From the NCBI RefSeq assembly GCF_002797685.1, contig NZ_PGFH01000001.1, positions 744,001 through 808,000 of the forward strand: 64,000 nt of DNA, written 5' to 3'. The DNA is from Salinibacterium amurskyense (GTDB taxonomy: Bacteria; Actinomycetota; Actinomycetes; Actinomycetales; Microbacteriaceae). The notes below the pieces were generated by a model that did no database searches, was not told the DNA's origin, and worked only from the letters and a program-made list of their open reading frames with translations. The translations under genes and the position numbers were made by a program. Below, piece by piece: positions 36,358 to 46,751 of the stretch (positions are counted from its first letter, which is position 1; each line of letters starts with the position of its first letter).

Positions 36358-37773
36358 ATGGTGGGCCACGTTGTTGCTCTCGACTTTGGTGCGACTAGCG
36401 GCCGCGTAATTCTGGGCGAAGTCGGCCCCGACCAACTGCGCACGGCAACGCACGCTCGCTTCACTAATCGTGCGGTGAGCGTGCGCGGCTGCCTGCACTG
36501 GGATGTTCTCTCCCTGTGGCAGGGTGCGCTCGACGGGCTGACTTCGGCGATTCGCGAAGTGCCCACGGTCTCGTCTGTTGCGACCGACACCTGGGGCGTC
36601 GACTACGGACTGCTGCGCGACGGGCAACTGCTCGGCAATCCGCGGCACTATCGCGATGAACGAACCGACGCCGCGATGGAACGAGTGCAGTCGCTGAGCA
36701 CGCAGGCTGAGCAATATGCGGCAACCGGCATCCAGTTCATGCCGATCAATACGATCTACCAACTCGCGACGGATGCTGCGGAAAAACGGCTCGCGCTCGC
36801 CGACACCGTTTTGCTCATGCCCGATCTCTTCACCTACTGGTTGAGCGGTGCGCGCGTTGCGGAAACAACGATGGCGTCGACGACCGGGCTCCTCGACGTG
36901 CACTCGCGGCAGTGGAGCGACACCTTGCTCGACGTCGCCGGAGTGCAGCGCGAACTGCTGCCTGACCTTGTGGTGCCAGGCACTCGCGTTGGCGAGCTTG
37001 ATCCGGATGTCGCGAAGCAGGTTCGCGCCGAGTCACCCATCGAAGTCGTCGCTGTTGGCTCGCACGATACGGCTTCGGCCGTGACAGCGATCCCCATGCA
37101 GCCGGAGAACGCGGCGTTTATCTCGTGCGGCACGTGGGGCCTTGCCGGGGTGGAGCTGGAGACCCCCGTTGTCACCGAGGCAGCACGCACGGACGGCTTC
37201 ACGAACGAAGCTGGCGTCGACGGCCGCATCCTATTGATGCGCAACGTCATGGGTTTGTGGATCTTGAGTGAAGCCGTTCGCCAGTGGGAACGTGATGGAG
37301 ACACGATCAGCCTGCCCGAGCTCATCGCGGCTGCCTCCGCAGTGACCGAAACCATGCCCGTGGTGGATGTCGACGACCCCAGATTCTTGGCGCCCGGAAA
37401 TATGCCGCGCCGCATCGCTGAATGGTGCACCGAGCACGGCCTTCGCGTGCCAGCGAATCGCGCCGAAATGGCGCGCTGCATTATCGAATCGCTTGCGCAA
37501 GCGTTCGCGGATGCTGTGCTGAGTGCGAGTTCGCTCGGCGATGTGCCGGTTCAGAAAATTCACATCGTGGGCGGTGGATCGCTCAATCGCCTCCTCTGCC
37601 AGCGCACAGCCGACCGCTCCGGCATCCCCGTTCTCGCGGGTCCGGTTGAGGCGACAGCGCTCGGCAGCGTTCTCGTGCAAGCCCGGGCCATGGGACACAT
37701 CTCGGGAAGCCTCGATTCGCTGCGCGACCTCGTTCAGCGCACCCATCATCCAGTGACGTACACGCCTCAATAG
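36358..37773 (+). CDS. FGGY-family carbohydrate kinase, rhamnulokinase-like
   Basis: The 471-aa kinase shows the RhaB pattern: VVALDFGATSGRVILG at the phosphate loop, ATDTWGVDYGLL, HYRDERTD, LMPDLFTYWLSG, GSHDTASAVTAIP, FISCGTWGLAGVELE and the adenosine motif IHIVGGGSLNRLLCQRTADR. It would phosphorylate a ketose made by the isomerase. No rhaA or rhaD homologue is in the cassette, so rhamnulose itself is not certain as substrate. The start codon is ATG at 36358 after GGGCAAGTAGGACTGA. Confidence 0.9.
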   Translation: MVGHVVALDFGATSGRVILGEVGPDQLRTATHARFTNRAVSVRGCLHWDVLSLWQGALDGLTSAIREVPTVSSVATDTWGVDYGLLRDGQLLGNPRHYRDERTDAAMERVQSLSTQAEQYAATGIQFMPINTIYQLATDAAEKRLALADTVLLMPDLFTYWLSGARVAETTMASTTGLLDVHSRQWSDTLLDVAGVQRELLPDLVVPGTRVGELDPDVAKQVRAESPIEVVAVGSHDTASAVTAIPMQPENAAFISCGTWGLAGVELETPVVTEAARTDGFTNEAGVDGRILLMRNVMGLWILSEAVRQWERDGDTISLPELIAAASAVTETMPVVDVDDPRFLAPGNMPRRIAEWCTEHGLRVPANRAEMARCIIESLAQAFADAVLSASSLGDVPVQKIHIVGGGSLNRLLCQRTADRSGIPVLAGPVEATALGSVLVQARAMGHISGSLDSLRDLVQRTHHPVTYTPQ

Positions 37774-37845
37774 CGCCACAGCATCCCGGAATTCGCCTCA
37801 CCCTCGAATTCACTCCACCCGCTCTCGCAGAACAAAGGACCGAAA

Positions 37846-38622
37846 ATGACCGCACGAATTGCCCCCGACCTCGTTAGTGACGAACTGCTGGGCCTCACCA
37901 CCCGTCTCGGCCTGCCGGAACGCGACCTCGTCATCTTGGCAGAGGGGAACACCAGCGAACTCATCGCCGATGGCACGATCATCGTCAAGACCTCGGGTTC
38001 TTCGATGCAGACGGCAACCGCCGAAAATTTCGTGAGCGTTGAGATCGAGCCGCTGCTGGCAGTGCTGCGCGACCCGAACGCCGACCAAGACCAATTGACG
38101 GCCGAGTTGGATGCCGGTGAGGTCGACGGCAAGCGCGTACGGGCATCCATCGAGACCCTCATTCACGTTGCGGTGCGCGCCTATGCGCCGGCACGGTACG
38201 TCGCCCACACTCACCCGACGGCTGTGGTCTCGCTGCTGGCAAGTGTTCACGCCGAAACGTCGTTCGCCGACGCGGTGTACTCAGACGAGCTCATGGTGCT
38301 GGGTCGCAGCCTATACATTCCTTACGCTCAGCCCGGGGTCGAACTGGGGCAACTCTTTCTCGAGAAGCTCGGCGCTCACGTCGACGAGTTCGGCGAAGTG
38401 CCGTCGCTGATCCTGCTGGGAAACCACGGCATCGTCGCCATCGCTGACACGGCCGAAGGCGCGGAAGCAATCTCCCTCATGGCCGTGAAGAGCGCGCGAG
38501 TTCGCCTCGGAGCTCTCCAAGCAGGCGGCATCGCGAGCTTGAGCGCCGAAGTGACCGCCCACTACTTCGATCGCCCCGACTTTCGCGAGCGTCGCGCTGC
38601 GCTGACGGGTACCGTCAAGTAG
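37846..38622 (+). CDS. Class II aldolase/adducin-family protein
   Basis: The 258-aa protein belongs to the zinc-dependent class II aldolase family (fuculose-, rhamnulose- and ribulose-phosphate aldolases/epimerases). Seen are AEGNTSELIADGTIIVKTSG, the zinc-ligand pair HTHPT (His121, His123), and LLGNHGIVAIADT with the third histidine. It should split the phosphorylated ketose into dihydroxyacetone phosphate and an aldehyde. It is the last gene of the cassette, 72 nt after the kinase. Confidence 0.88.
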   Translation: MTARIAPDLVSDELLGLTTRLGLPERDLVILAEGNTSELIADGTIIVKTSGSSMQTATAENFVSVEIEPLLAVLRDPNADQDQLTAELDAGEVDGKRVRASIETLIHVAVRAYAPARYVAHTHPTAVVSLLASVHAETSFADAVYSDELMVLGRSLYIPYAQPGVELGQLFLEKLGAHVDEFGEVPSLILLGNHGIVAIADTAEGAEAISLMAVKSARVRLGALQAGGIASLSAEVTAHYFDRPDFRERRAALTGTVK

Positions 38623-38659
38623 CAGCATTGGCGTTTGCTGCGGGCGCAGAGTTCCGCTA

Positions 38660-38688
38660 TTGTTGACCCTTGGTGTCTGCACTATAGG
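38660..38688 (+). promoter_or_regulatory. Probable rplM-rpsI promoter
   Basis: TTGTTG (38660-38665) and TATAGG (38683-38688) are separated by 17 bp, about 105 bp upstream of rplM, giving this operon its own promoter downstream of the sugar cassette. Confidence 0.6.
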
Positions 38689-38793
38689 GTGCGACATCCG
38701 ATCATGAGCCCTCCACCGGAATTGTTTCAGTAGAAACAACCATCGGAGCGGGATTCACGAACACCTCACTCGATCAATGAAAGCAGCACTATT

Positions 38794-39240
38794 GTGACGC
38801 GCACATATTCGCCCAAGCCCGACGACATCTCGCGGGAATGGGTCATCATCGACGCAGCCGACATCGTTCTCGGCCGTCTCGCCAGCCACGCAGCCATCTT
38901 GCTCCGCGGAAAGCACAAGGCCACCTTTGCTCCGCACATGGACATGGGTGACTTCGTCATCATCATCAACGCTGAGAAGGTGGCCCTCACCGGTTCCAAG
39001 CTCAAGCAGAAGAAGGCTTACCGCCACTCCGGTTACCCGGGTGGGCTCACGGCCACCACGTACTCCGAGCTGTTGGAGAAGCACCCCACGCGCGCCGTTG
39101 AAAAGGCAATCCGCGGAATGCTCCCCAAGAACTCGCTCGGTCGCGCTCAGCTTTCGAAGCTGAAGGTATACGCAGGTGCTGAGCACCCGCACGCTGCCCA
39201 GCAGCCCACGCCGTACACCCTCGACCAGGTCGCTCAGTAG
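38794..39240 (+). CDS. rplM: 50S ribosomal protein L13
   Basis: The 148-aa protein has [40 protein letters not shown] and [20 protein letters not shown], all L13 signatures. L13 is an early 50S assembly protein. The start is GTG at 38794. The Shine-Dalgarno is weak (GAAAG). It forms an operon with rpsI, 42 nt downstream. Confidence 0.98.
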   Translation: MTRTYSPKPDDISREWVIIDAADIVLGRLASHAAILLRGKHKATFAPHMDMGDFVIIINAEKVALTGSKLKQKKAYRHSGYPGGLTATTYSELLEKHPTRAVEKAIRGMLPKNSLGRAQLSKLKVYAGAEHPHAAQQPTPYTLDQVAQ

Positions 39241-39282
39241 CGCCCGCGCTTCACGAAGCAAAGAATTAAAGGACTTATTACA

Positions 39283-39771
39283 GTGGCTAAGATCGAAGAT
39301 TCAATCACCGAGGGTGCACCCGAGTCGTACACGACCGAGTCGGCAGCAGTTGAGGCGCCCAGCGCACCTCGCCCCGTTCTCACCGTTCCCGGCGCAGCCG
39401 TAGGACGTCGCAAGCAGGCAATCGCCCGCGTGCGTCTCGTTCCCGGTTCGGGCACCATCACGGTCAACGGCCGTGAGCTCGCCGAGTACTTCCCCAACAA
39501 GCTTCACCAGCAGCTCATCAACGATCCGTTCAAGATCCTTGACCTGCTCGGCGGCTACGACGTCATTGCACGCATCACCGGTGGTGGCCCCTCGGGTCAG
39601 GCCGGCGCACTGCGTCTCGGCATCGCTCGTTCGCTCAACCAGATTGACGAAGAGAACAACCGCGCTGCCCTCAAGAAGGCCGGCTTCCTCACTCGTGACG
39701 CTCGCGTCAAGGAGCGTAAGAAGGCTGGACTCAAGAAGGCGCGTAAGGCTCCGCAGTTCTCGAAGCGCTAA
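39283..39771 (+). CDS. rpsI: 30S ribosomal protein S9
   Basis: The 162-aa protein carries the S9 core from about residue 38 ([39 protein letters not shown]) and the invariant C-terminus QFSKR that touches P-site tRNA. The N-terminal 37 residues are an Ala/Glu/Pro-rich addition. The start is GTG at 39283. Confidence 0.98.
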   Translation: MAKIEDSITEGAPESYTTESAAVEAPSAPRPVLTVPGAAVGRRKQAIARVRLVPGSGTITVNGRELAEYFPNKLHQQLINDPFKILDLLGGYDVIARITGGGPSGQAGALRLGIARSLNQIDEENNRAALKKAGFLTRDARVKERKKAGLKKARKAPQFSKR

Positions 39772-39797
39772 CCCGCTTCGCCTGCTAGCGGCAACGT

Positions 39798-41159
39798 ATG
39801 GCACGTCTTTTTGGTACAGATGGCGTTCGCGGACTCGCGAACAGTGATCTTACTGTCGAGCTTGCACTCGGCTTGGCTCAGTCGGCAGCAGTCGTACTGG
39901 GCCAAGGCCGAGTTGCTGATGGTCGGCGCGCTTCAGGCCGCCGACCGGTTGCAGTTGTCGCACGCGACCCCCGCGTATCCGGCGAATTTATTTCCGCCGC
40001 AGTATCCGCGGGGCTCGCGAGCTCGGGCGTCGATGTTTTCGACGCCGGAGTAATCCCCACCCCGGCAGCAGCGTTCCTCGTTGCCGACTTTAAAGCCGAC
40101 CTCGGAGTCATGATCTCCGCGTCGCACAATCCCGCCCCTGACAACGGAATCAAATTCTTCGGTCAGGGCGGCACCAAACTTCCCGATGAGGTCGAAGACC
40201 GCATCGAAGCCGCTCTCTCCGCTCCGAGCCTCGCTCCGACCGGTGTTGAGGTTGGTCGCATCCGCCGGTTCTCCGATGCTGAAGATCGCTACGTCGTGCA
40301 TCTCTTGTCGACGTTGCCGAACCAGCTTGCCGGCATCCACGTCGTTCTCGACTGCGCCCATGGTGCAGCGGCAGGCGTCTCGCCCCAGGTGTTCACGGAT
40401 GCCGGAGCTAAGGTCACCGTTATCGGTGCGGATCCCGACGGAATCAACATTAACGACGGTGTCGGATCAACGCATCTCGACAACCTCGCTTCCGCCGTTC
40501 TCGCGCACGGTGCCGATGTTGGAATCGCCCACGATGGCGACGCCGACCGCTGCCTTGCTGTCGACAAAGAGGGCAACGTCGTCGATGGCGACCAAATCAT
40601 GGCGATCCTCGCGGTGTCCATGGCCGAACGCGGCGTGCTTCACGATCGCACTCTCGTGGCAACCGTGATGAGCAACTTGGGGCTGCGCCGCGCCATGGCA
40701 GAGCACAACATCAAGATGCTCGAGACCAAGGTGGGCGACCGTTACGTTCTCGAAGCGCTGGGTGCCCACGGGCTCTCCCTCGGTGGCGAGCAGTCGGGTC
40801 ACGTGATCATGACCAAGTTCGCCACTACCGGAGACGGCATCCTCACCGGACTGCACCTGGTGGCAGAAATGGCTCGTACCGGAAAGACGCTCGCGCAGCT
40901 CGCCGAGGTCATGACGGTGTACCCACAGGTTCTCGTGAATGTGCGCGGAATCGACCACCACTCGCTCGGCTCCGACACGGTAATCGCTGACGCGGTTGCG
41001 GAAGTGGAAGCAGAGCTGGGTGACACCGGGCGCGTGCTGTTGCGAGCATCCGGAACCGAACCGATGGTTCGCGTGATGGTCGAAGCCGAACACCAAGAAA
41101 TTGCTCAGCAGATGGCAGACCGCCTCGCTGAGGTCGTTCGCACTCAGCTCAGCCACTAA
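39798..41159 (+). CDS. glmM: Phosphoglucosamine mutase
   Basis: The 453-aa enzyme converts glucosamine-6-phosphate to glucosamine-1-phosphate for peptidoglycan precursors. The phosphoserine lies in [12 protein letters not shown] (Ser109); the metal loop is DGDADRC, and the sugar-binding loop GGEQSGH, with the C-terminal phosphate loop [11 protein letters not shown]. It lies 26 nt after rpsI, as in related genomes, so is probably co-transcribed with r-protein genes. Confidence 0.98.
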   Translation: MARLFGTDGVRGLANSDLTVELALGLAQSAAVVLGQGRVADGRRASGRRPVAVVARDPRVSGEFISAAVSAGLASSGVDVFDAGVIPTPAAAFLVADFKADLGVMISASHNPAPDNGIKFFGQGGTKLPDEVEDRIEAALSAPSLAPTGVEVGRIRRFSDAEDRYVVHLLSTLPNQLAGIHVVLDCAHGAAAGVSPQVFTDAGAKVTVIGADPDGININDGVGSTHLDNLASAVLAHGADVGIAHDGDADRCLAVDKEGNVVDGDQIMAILAVSMAERGVLHDRTLVATVMSNLGLRRAMAEHNIKMLETKVGDRYVLEALGAHGLSLGGEQSGHVIMTKFATTGDGILTGLHLVAEMARTGKTLAQLAEVMTVYPQVLVNVRGIDHHSLGSDTVIADAVAEVEAELGDTGRVLLRASGTEPMVRVMVEAEHQEIAQQMADRLAEVVRTQLSH

Positions 41160-41262
41160 GACAGCCTTAGCTCGTCGACGTAACCGGCGATCGCGCTACC
41201 GCCATTGAGCGCTTCAGTTTGTGTCGCGCCTGACCACAACTCACGGGCGTGTTCGCAATCCT

Positions 41263-42210
41263 CTACGTCTTGCGCAGCAGAACCTTTGAGACGGCGTGAT
41301 CGGCATCTTTGCGCAGGATGAGCGACGCCCGTGGACGCGTGGGGCGCACGTTCTGCGTGAGGTTGGGCTCGTTAGTGCGCTTCCACACCTCGCGGGCCCG
41401 GGCGCGGGCAGCATCCTCGTCGAGGTCGGCGAAGCGGTGAAAGTAGGAGCGCGGGTTACTGAAGGCGCCGCGCTGCAAGCGCAAAAAGCGCTCCTCGTAC
41501 CAGTGCGCGATATCGCTTGTGCGGGCATCCACATAGATGGTGAAGTCGAAGAGGTCGCTAACCGCGAGGCTCTTGCCCGCCATCGGGGGCTGGAGCACGT
41601 TGAGGCCCTCGACGATAAGAACGTCGGGTTTGCGCACGGTTACCGCGGCATCCGGAATGATGTCGTACGCCAAATGCGAGTAGAACGGCGCGCGCACTTC
41701 GGGTTCGCCGGCCTTGATCTTGCTCACGAAGCGCAGCAGGGCCCGTCGGTCGTAGCTCTCGGGAAAGCCTTTGCGCTCGAGAATTCCGCGACGCTCGAGT
41801 TCGGCGTTGGGGTGCAGAAAGCCATCGGTCGTTATGAGCTCGACCCGGGGCGTGCCCTCCCAGCGGGAGAGCAGTTCGCGCAGCAGGCGCGCAATCGTCG
41901 ACTTGCCGACGGCGACAGACCCGGCGACACCGATCACGAATGGCGTGCTTGAGGTGGTCGCGCCCAAAAACTGCGTGGTGGCGGCGTGCAACCGCTGGGC
42001 GTTCTCGGCGTAGAGGTTGAGTAACCGGCTGAGGGGTAAATAGACCTCGGCGACCTCGGTGAGATCGAGCTCATCGCCCAATCCGCGCAGCTCAATAAGC
42101 TCCGCCTGGGTGAGGGGAACTTTCATTTTGGGAGCAAGTTCAGCCCAATCGCTCCGATCGATTTCAAAAAAGGGAGAGATGTGACCGTGTCCGGAGCCAT
42201 GTTCGTGCAT
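41263..42210 (-). CDS. coaA: Pantothenate kinase, type I
   Basis: The product (315 aa from the ATG at 42210) is a bacterial CoaA. Seen are the P-loop [12 protein letters not shown], the substrate segment [32 protein letters not shown] and FYVDAR-like [16 protein letters not shown]. It commits pantothenate to CoA synthesis. Further upstream starts (42219, 42267) exist; 42210 has TTAGGA at proper spacing, and 42267 would overlap glmS. It is reversed relative to the glmM and glmS neighbours. Confidence 0.96.
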   Translation of the reverse strand: MHEHGSGHGHISPFFEIDRSDWAELAPKMKVPLTQAELIELRGLGDELDLTEVAEVYLPLSRLLNLYAENAQRLHAATTQFLGATTSSTPFVIGVAGSVAVGKSTIARLLRELLSRWEGTPRVELITTDGFLHPNAELERRGILERKGFPESYDRRALLRFVSKIKAGEPEVRAPFYSHLAYDIIPDAAVTVRKPDVLIVEGLNVLQPPMAGKSLAVSDLFDFTIYVDARTSDIAHWYEERFLRLQRGAFSNPRSYFHRFADLDEDAARARAREVWKRTNEPNLTQNVRPTRPRASLILRKDADHAVSKVLLRKT

Positions 42211-42265
42211 CACGTTCATCCTAACTGCGCACAGATACCCAGCTTGGGGAACTAAACTCGTCTCC

Positions 42266-44116
42266 ATGTGTGGAATTGTCGGTTACGTCGGTAACAACAA
42301 AAGCCTTGAGGTTCTCCTCGGCGGTCTCAAGCGTCTCGAATACCGGGGTTACGACTCCGCAGGTATTGCGATCATTGACGAGGATGGTGAGCTCGGAACG
42401 CGTAAGCGTGCCGGCAAGCTCCAGATGCTCGTCGATGACCTCGAAGCCACCCCGCTCCACAACGGAGCCACCGGTATTGGACACACGCGGTGGGCAACTC
42501 ACGGTGGCCCCACCGACGTCAACGCGCACCCTCACCTGGGTCGCGACTCCAAGCTCGCCCTGATTCACAACGGAATCATCGAGAACTTCTCCGAGCTCAA
42601 GAACGAGCTGCTTGCTGAAGGTGCGACCTTCGCTAGCGAGACCGACACCGAGGTTGCTGCACTCCTCGTTGGACGCGAGTACGAAAAGAGCGGCGACCTC
42701 ACCGACGCGCTGCGCGCTGTCGTTGCTCGTCTCGAAGGTGCCTTCACACTTCTCGCCGTTCACCAGGATCAGCCCGGCGTCGTTGTCGGCGCTCGCCGCA
42801 ACTCGCCCCTCGTTATTGGCTTGGGTGATGGCGAGAACTTCCTCGGCTCCGACGTTGCTGCATTCGTAGAGTTCACGCGCCGCGCGGTTGCCATCGGTCA
42901 GGACCAGATTGTTACGATCCGCCCCGACTCTGTCGACGTCATCGACTTCGATGGCAATGCCGTTGAGGTCGAAGAGTTTGACATCGCTTGGGATGCTTCG
43001 GCATCCGAAAAGGGCGGCTGGTCGAGCTTCATGGCCAAGGAAATCAGCGAAGAGCCGGATGCCGTGGCCAACACCATTCTTGGTCGCGTTCAGAACGGTC
43101 TGGTCAAGCTCACCGAATTCGAGCCTCTCGGTGACGAGATCATCGCCAACATCGACCGCATCGTCGTTATCGCGTGTGGAACTGCCGCGTACGCGGGCAT
43201 GCTCGGCAAGTACGCCATTGAGGCGTGGGCTCGCGTTCCCGTTGACGTGGAGCTTGCTCACGAGTTCCGCTACCGCAACCCGATTCTGACCGAGCGCACG
43301 CTCGTTATCTCGATCAGCCAGTCCGGCGAAACGATGGACACGCTCATGGCGGTCAAGTTCGCGATGGAGTCGGGCGCGAAGGTTGTGTCGGTGTGCAACA
43401 CGCACGGCGCAACGATTCCGCGCGAATCGCACGCAGTTGTTTACACGCACGCGGGCCCCGAGGTTGCTGTGGCATCCACGAAGGCTTTCGTGGCTCAGGT
43501 CACTGCCCTCTACCTCATCGGCCTTCACATCGCGGGCGTGCGCGGCACGCTGAGCGATGACGCCATTCGCGAAAACGTCGCAGAGCTGCAGGCGGTGCCG
43601 GAGAAGATTTCTGAGGTTCTCGTTACCTCGCAGTCGATCAAGCAGCTTGCTCACTGGATGACGGACACTCAGTCGGTGCTCTTCCTCGGTCGCCACGTCG
43701 GCTACCCGGTCGCGCTCGAAGGTGCGCTCAAGCTCAAGGAGCTCGCGTACATTCACGCTGAGGGCTTTGCCGCTGGCGAGCTCAAGCACGGTCCGATCGC
43801 GCTCATCGAGCCTGGCCAGGTTGTTTTCGTCATCGTTCCGAGTCCGCGCGACCCGAACTCGCTTCACAAGAAGGTCGTCTCCAACATTCAGGAGATCCGT
43901 GCTCGGGGCGCTCGCGTTATTGCGATTGCCGAGAAGGGTGACGCCGCCGTGCTTCCCTTCGCTGATGAGGTCATCCCGATTCCGCTGGCTGGTTCGTTCT
44001 TCGAGCCGCTGCTTGCTGTCATCCCGCTGCACATCTTCGGTATGGAGCTTTCTGCTGCGAAGGGACTCGACGTCGACCAGCCTCGCAACCTCGCGAAGTC
44101 TGTCACCGTCGAATAG
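42266..44116 (+). CDS. glmS: Glutamine-fructose-6-phosphate aminotransferase
   Basis: The 616-aa enzyme makes glucosamine-6-phosphate. The nucleophile Cys2 follows the start (MCGIVGYVG), the GATase II domain includes [20 protein letters not shown], and two SIS sugar-isomerase domains follow ([13 protein letters not shown] and [35 protein letters not shown]), ending with the typical [11 protein letters not shown]. Only 55 nt separate it from divergent coaA, leaving no room for a glmS ribozyme. Confidence 0.99.
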   Translation: MCGIVGYVGNNKSLEVLLGGLKRLEYRGYDSAGIAIIDEDGELGTRKRAGKLQMLVDDLEATPLHNGATGIGHTRWATHGGPTDVNAHPHLGRDSKLALIHNGIIENFSELKNELLAEGATFASETDTEVAALLVGREYEKSGDLTDALRAVVARLEGAFTLLAVHQDQPGVVVGARRNSPLVIGLGDGENFLGSDVAAFVEFTRRAVAIGQDQIVTIRPDSVDVIDFDGNAVEVEEFDIAWDASASEKGGWSSFMAKEISEEPDAVANTILGRVQNGLVKLTEFEPLGDEIIANIDRIVVIACGTAAYAGMLGKYAIEAWARVPVDVELAHEFRYRNPILTERTLVISISQSGETMDTLMAVKFAMESGAKVVSVCNTHGATIPRESHAVVYTHAGPEVAVASTKAFVAQVTALYLIGLHIAGVRGTLSDDAIRENVAELQAVPEKISEVLVTSQSIKQLAHWMTDTQSVLFLGRHVGYPVALEGALKLKELAYIHAEGFAAGELKHGPIALIEPGQVVFVIVPSPRDPNSLHKKVVSNIQEIRARGARVIAIAEKGDAAVLPFADEVIPIPLAGSFFEPLLAVIPLHIFGMELSAAKGLDVDQPRNLAKSVTVE

Positions 44117-44124
44117 GTTTCACC

Positions 44125-44496
44125 GTGATTGTGGGGATCGGTGTGGATGTCGTCGACATCGCCCGCTTCGAGCGTGCGTTGCAGCGCACACCGACCCTCA
44201 CATCGCGCCTGTTCTCTGAGAGCGAACAGCTCAAGGGGGGCAAGCCTCGCCCGCTTCGCTCGCTCGCCGGAAGGTTCGCCGCGAAAGAGGCGCTCATCAA
44301 GGCCCTCGGAGATTCGAGTGGCGTCACTTGGCACGACATGCGGGTGGTGTCGGATGCGCTGGGAAACCCCTCGCTCGAACTTCACAACTCGACGAAAGAT
44401 ATTGCGGATCGTCGGGGCATCACTTCGGTTCATCTCTCGATGAGCCACGACGCGGGAATCGCTATTGCCTATGTCATTGCCGAGGCCACCCCATGA
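44125..44496 (+). CDS. acpS: Holo-[acyl-carrier-protein] synthase
   Basis: The 123-aa enzyme attaches the phosphopantetheine arm of CoA to acyl carrier protein. Seen are the metal-binding GIGVDVVDIARFERAL and LAGRFAAKEALIKALGD, plus the late HLSMSHDAGIAIAYVI. The GTG start lies 8 nt after glmS. Its stop overlaps the alr start (ATGA). CoA supply (coaA) and use (acpS) are encoded close together. Confidence 0.96.
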   Translation: MIVGIGVDVVDIARFERALQRTPTLTSRLFSESEQLKGGKPRPLRSLAGRFAAKEALIKALGDSSGVTWHDMRVVSDALGNPSLELHNSTKDIADRRGITSVHLSMSHDAGIAIAYVIAEATP

Positions 44497-45593
44497 GTGA
44501 CCTTCGAGTTGCCACGGTCAGCACCGCAGCCATTAGCCACAACGTTGAGACCCTGCGGGCGCTCGTCGCACCGGTGCAGGTTATGGCCGTCGTGAAAGCG
44601 AATGGCTATGGCCACGGCGCGGTGGAAAGTGCGCGTGCCGCTCTCGCTGGCGGTGCCAACTGGCTGGGCGTCGCTGACCTCAACGAAGCATTCGCGTTGC
44701 GCGCGGCAGGAATCGACGCTCCACTCTTGGCGTGGTTGCACCAGCCGGGGGCAGCATTCGGCGAAGCGGTGCGCGCGAAGATCGACCTTGGCGTGAGCAG
44801 CCTCGCTCAGCTGAATGAAGTTGCCGCGACATCCGACACCGCCTACGTTCACCTGAAGGTCGACACTGGACTGCACCGCAACGGTGCTTTTCTGGATGAG
44901 TGGCACCAATTTTTCGAAGCCGCTGTTGCCCATGAGCTAGCGGGCCGCATTCGCGTTCGAGGGCTCTGGAGCCACCTGGCCAATGCCGGCGCCGAGCATG
45001 ATCTCGAACAGATCGAGCAGTTTTCCGCCGCGATTGCGATGGCCGAGTCGGTCGGCTTGCGCCCGGAACTTCGCCATCTCGCAGCATCTGAAGGTGCAAT
45101 CAAGCATCCAGCGGCTCGCTTTGACCTCGTGCGCGTCGGAATCTCGAGCTACGGTCTCGCTCCTTCCGCTGATGTGGATGTCGCGGCTCTCGGCCTTGTG
45201 CCAGCGATGACGCTGAGCGCTCCCGTGGTCTCGGTGAAGCGGGTCACGGCAGGTTCGGGAGTCTCGTACGGCTACGCGTACCGTTGCGAGCGAGATACCA
45301 CGTTGGCGCTCGTGCCGGTGGGCTACGCCGATGGAATTCCGCGTCACGCGTCGAATCGCGGCCCCGTGTCGATCAATGGCGTTCTCGGCCGGGTCGCTGG
45401 CCGCGTAGCAATGGACCAGATTGTGGTCGACATGGGCGACGCGACAGTGGCGATTGGTGATCAAGCGGTGCTGTTCGGCAATCCTGCGACAGCGGTGCCG
45501 AGCGCCGACGACTGGGCTGAAGCGGCCGACACTATCAATTACGAAATCGTGACCCGCATCGGGCCGCGAGTGACCCGTAGGTACGAATCGTGA
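44493..45593 (+). CDS. alr: Alanine racemase
   Basis: The 366-aa PLP enzyme interconverts L- and D-alanine for peptidoglycan. The PLP lysine is Lys35 in VVKANGYGHG. The second catalytic base lies in SGVSYGYAYRCE (Tyr259). The frame is open from 44328, but the ATGA overlap with acpS and family length fix the start. It overlaps tsaE by 4 nt. Confidence 0.97.
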   Translation: MSDLRVATVSTAAISHNVETLRALVAPVQVMAVVKANGYGHGAVESARAALAGGANWLGVADLNEAFALRAAGIDAPLLAWLHQPGAAFGEAVRAKIDLGVSSLAQLNEVAATSDTAYVHLKVDTGLHRNGAFLDEWHQFFEAAVAHELAGRIRVRGLWSHLANAGAEHDLEQIEQFSAAIAMAESVGLRPELRHLAASEGAIKHPAARFDLVRVGISSYGLAPSADVDVAALGLVPAMTLSAPVVSVKRVTAGSGVSYGYAYRCERDTTLALVPVGYADGIPRHASNRGPVSINGVLGRVAGRVAMDQIVVDMGDATVAIGDQAVLFGNPATAVPSADDWAEAADTINYEIVTRIGPRVTRRYES

Positions 45594-46147
45594 CCACTTT
45601 TACTATTGCTACGCCCGAGCGCATGGCCGAGCTGGGCGCGGTTATTGCTGCGCAACTGGGTGCGGGGGATTTGGTTCTCCTCAACGGCGAGCTTGGCGCT
45701 GGCAAGACAACCCTCACGCGGGCGATCGGCGAGACTCTCGGCATCCGTGGCACGGTCACGAGCCCGACGTTCGTGCTGGCGCGCACGCACCCTCGGCTGG
45801 ATGGCGCGGGAGTTGAATTGTCGACTGACGCTGCTGCGCCGCTCGTCCACGTCGACGCGTACCGCCTCAGTAGCGCTGTTGAACTCGACGACCTCGATAT
45901 CGACTTCGAAGCATCCATCGTGATCGTGGAGTGGGGTGCCGGCTTGCTTGACGGAGTAAGCGACAGCTGGCTGACCGTGGACATCGCCCGCCCTATCGGC
46001 GGGGGCTCCCGCGAGAACAGCGCTGACGACCTCAACGAATCACACGACGACTTCGCCGACGAGGCCATTGAGCTGCGCACGGTGACCGTGACGGGCACTG
46101 GCCCCCGATGGGCAGACATGGAGTGGCTCAATGCTGTTAGCGATTGA
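45590..46147 (+). CDS. tsaE: tRNA threonylcarbamoyladenosine biosynthesis ATPase TsaE
   Basis: The 185-aa P-loop ATPase has LLNGELGAGKTTLTRAIGE (Walker A) and the TsaE segments GTVTSPTFVLARTH, HVDAYRL and IVEWGAG. It cycles the TsaB-TsaD complex in t6A37 tRNA modification. Roughly 35 residues in the C-terminal half (around GGGSRENSADDLNESHDD) are an acidic insertion. The GTG start overlaps the alr stop; the end overlaps tsaB by 17 nt. Confidence 0.95.
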   Translation: MTTFTIATPERMAELGAVIAAQLGAGDLVLLNGELGAGKTTLTRAIGETLGIRGTVTSPTFVLARTHPRLDGAGVELSTDAAAPLVHVDAYRLSSAVELDDLDIDFEASIVIVEWGAGLLDGVSDSWLTVDIARPIGGGSRENSADDLNESHDDFADEAIELRTVTVTGTGPRWADMEWLNAVSD

Positions 46148-46751
46148 TACGTCAGCGGGAACGACCGTCGCGGTCGTGGCGGCCGATGGTTCGGTGCGCG
46201 CGGAACGCAATTCTCTCGACACCCGTAAGCATGCCGAGGTGGTTGGCGATTTCATCCACGGTGCCCTCGCCGATGCGGGAGTCGCTGTAACCGACCTGAC
46301 CGGTGTCGTCGCCGGTATGGGCCCGGGACCCTTTACTGGCCTGCGGGTCGGCATCGTGGCGGCTCGAGCGTTCGCCTTCGGTGCCGGTCTTCCATTGCTG
46401 CCCGTCGTCACTCACGATGCTCTCGCGCTCGGCGAGACGGAGCCCGTTGTGGTGGCTACCGACGCCCGTCGCAAAGAGCTGTACTGGTCAACGTACGAGG
46501 GGTCGGATGCTGCGGGCTTGCCGATTCTCGTCGAGGGTCCCGCATTGGCTCCGGCCGCTGAGCTCGCCACGAGCGTCCCCAACTTCGAGCACTTTGCACT
46601 GCGCGACACCGAGCCGGTGCAAGCCACACGCCTGGCACGTCTCGCGCACTTGCTCCGCGAAAACGACCGTCCGTTTGCGGGCGAAGAGGCGCTCTATTTG
46701 CGCTCGCCCGACGTCACCCCCTCCGCAGGACCGAAACGAGTCACCGCATGA
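46131..46751 (+). CDS. tsaB: tRNA threonylcarbamoyladenosine biosynthesis protein TsaB
   Basis: The 206-aa ASKHA-fold protein starts MLLAIDTSAGTTVAVVA and contains VVAGMGPGPFTGLRVGIVAA, typical of TsaB. It scaffolds TsaD in the t6A complex. It lacks the metal-binding histidines of TsaD, as expected. It overlaps tsaE by 17 nt and rimI by 4 nt. Confidence 0.95.
   Translation: MLLAIDTSAGTTVAVVAADGSVRAERNSLDTRKHAEVVGDFIHGALADAGVAVTDLTGVVAGMGPGPFTGLRVGIVAARAFAFGAGLPLLPVVTHDALALGETEPVVVATDARRKELYWSTYEGSDAAGLPILVEGPALAPAAELATSVPNFEHFALRDTEPVQATRLARLAHLLRENDRPFAGEEALYLRSPDVTPSAGPKRVTA

Noticed and set aside
38622-38641. Terminator after the class II aldolase gene
   Set aside because: GCAGCA/TGCTGC can pair, but the stem is only 6 bp and no T-run follows.
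42211-42265. Possible glmS ribozyme
   Set aside because: Only 55 nt separate coaA and glmS, too short for the ribozyme, and the type is mainly found in Firmicutes.
42221-44032. 603-codon minus-strand open frame opposite glmS
   Set aside because: The plus strand encodes an unmistakable GlmS; the antisense product has shadow composition (Asn/Arg/Asp runs) and no recognisable domain.
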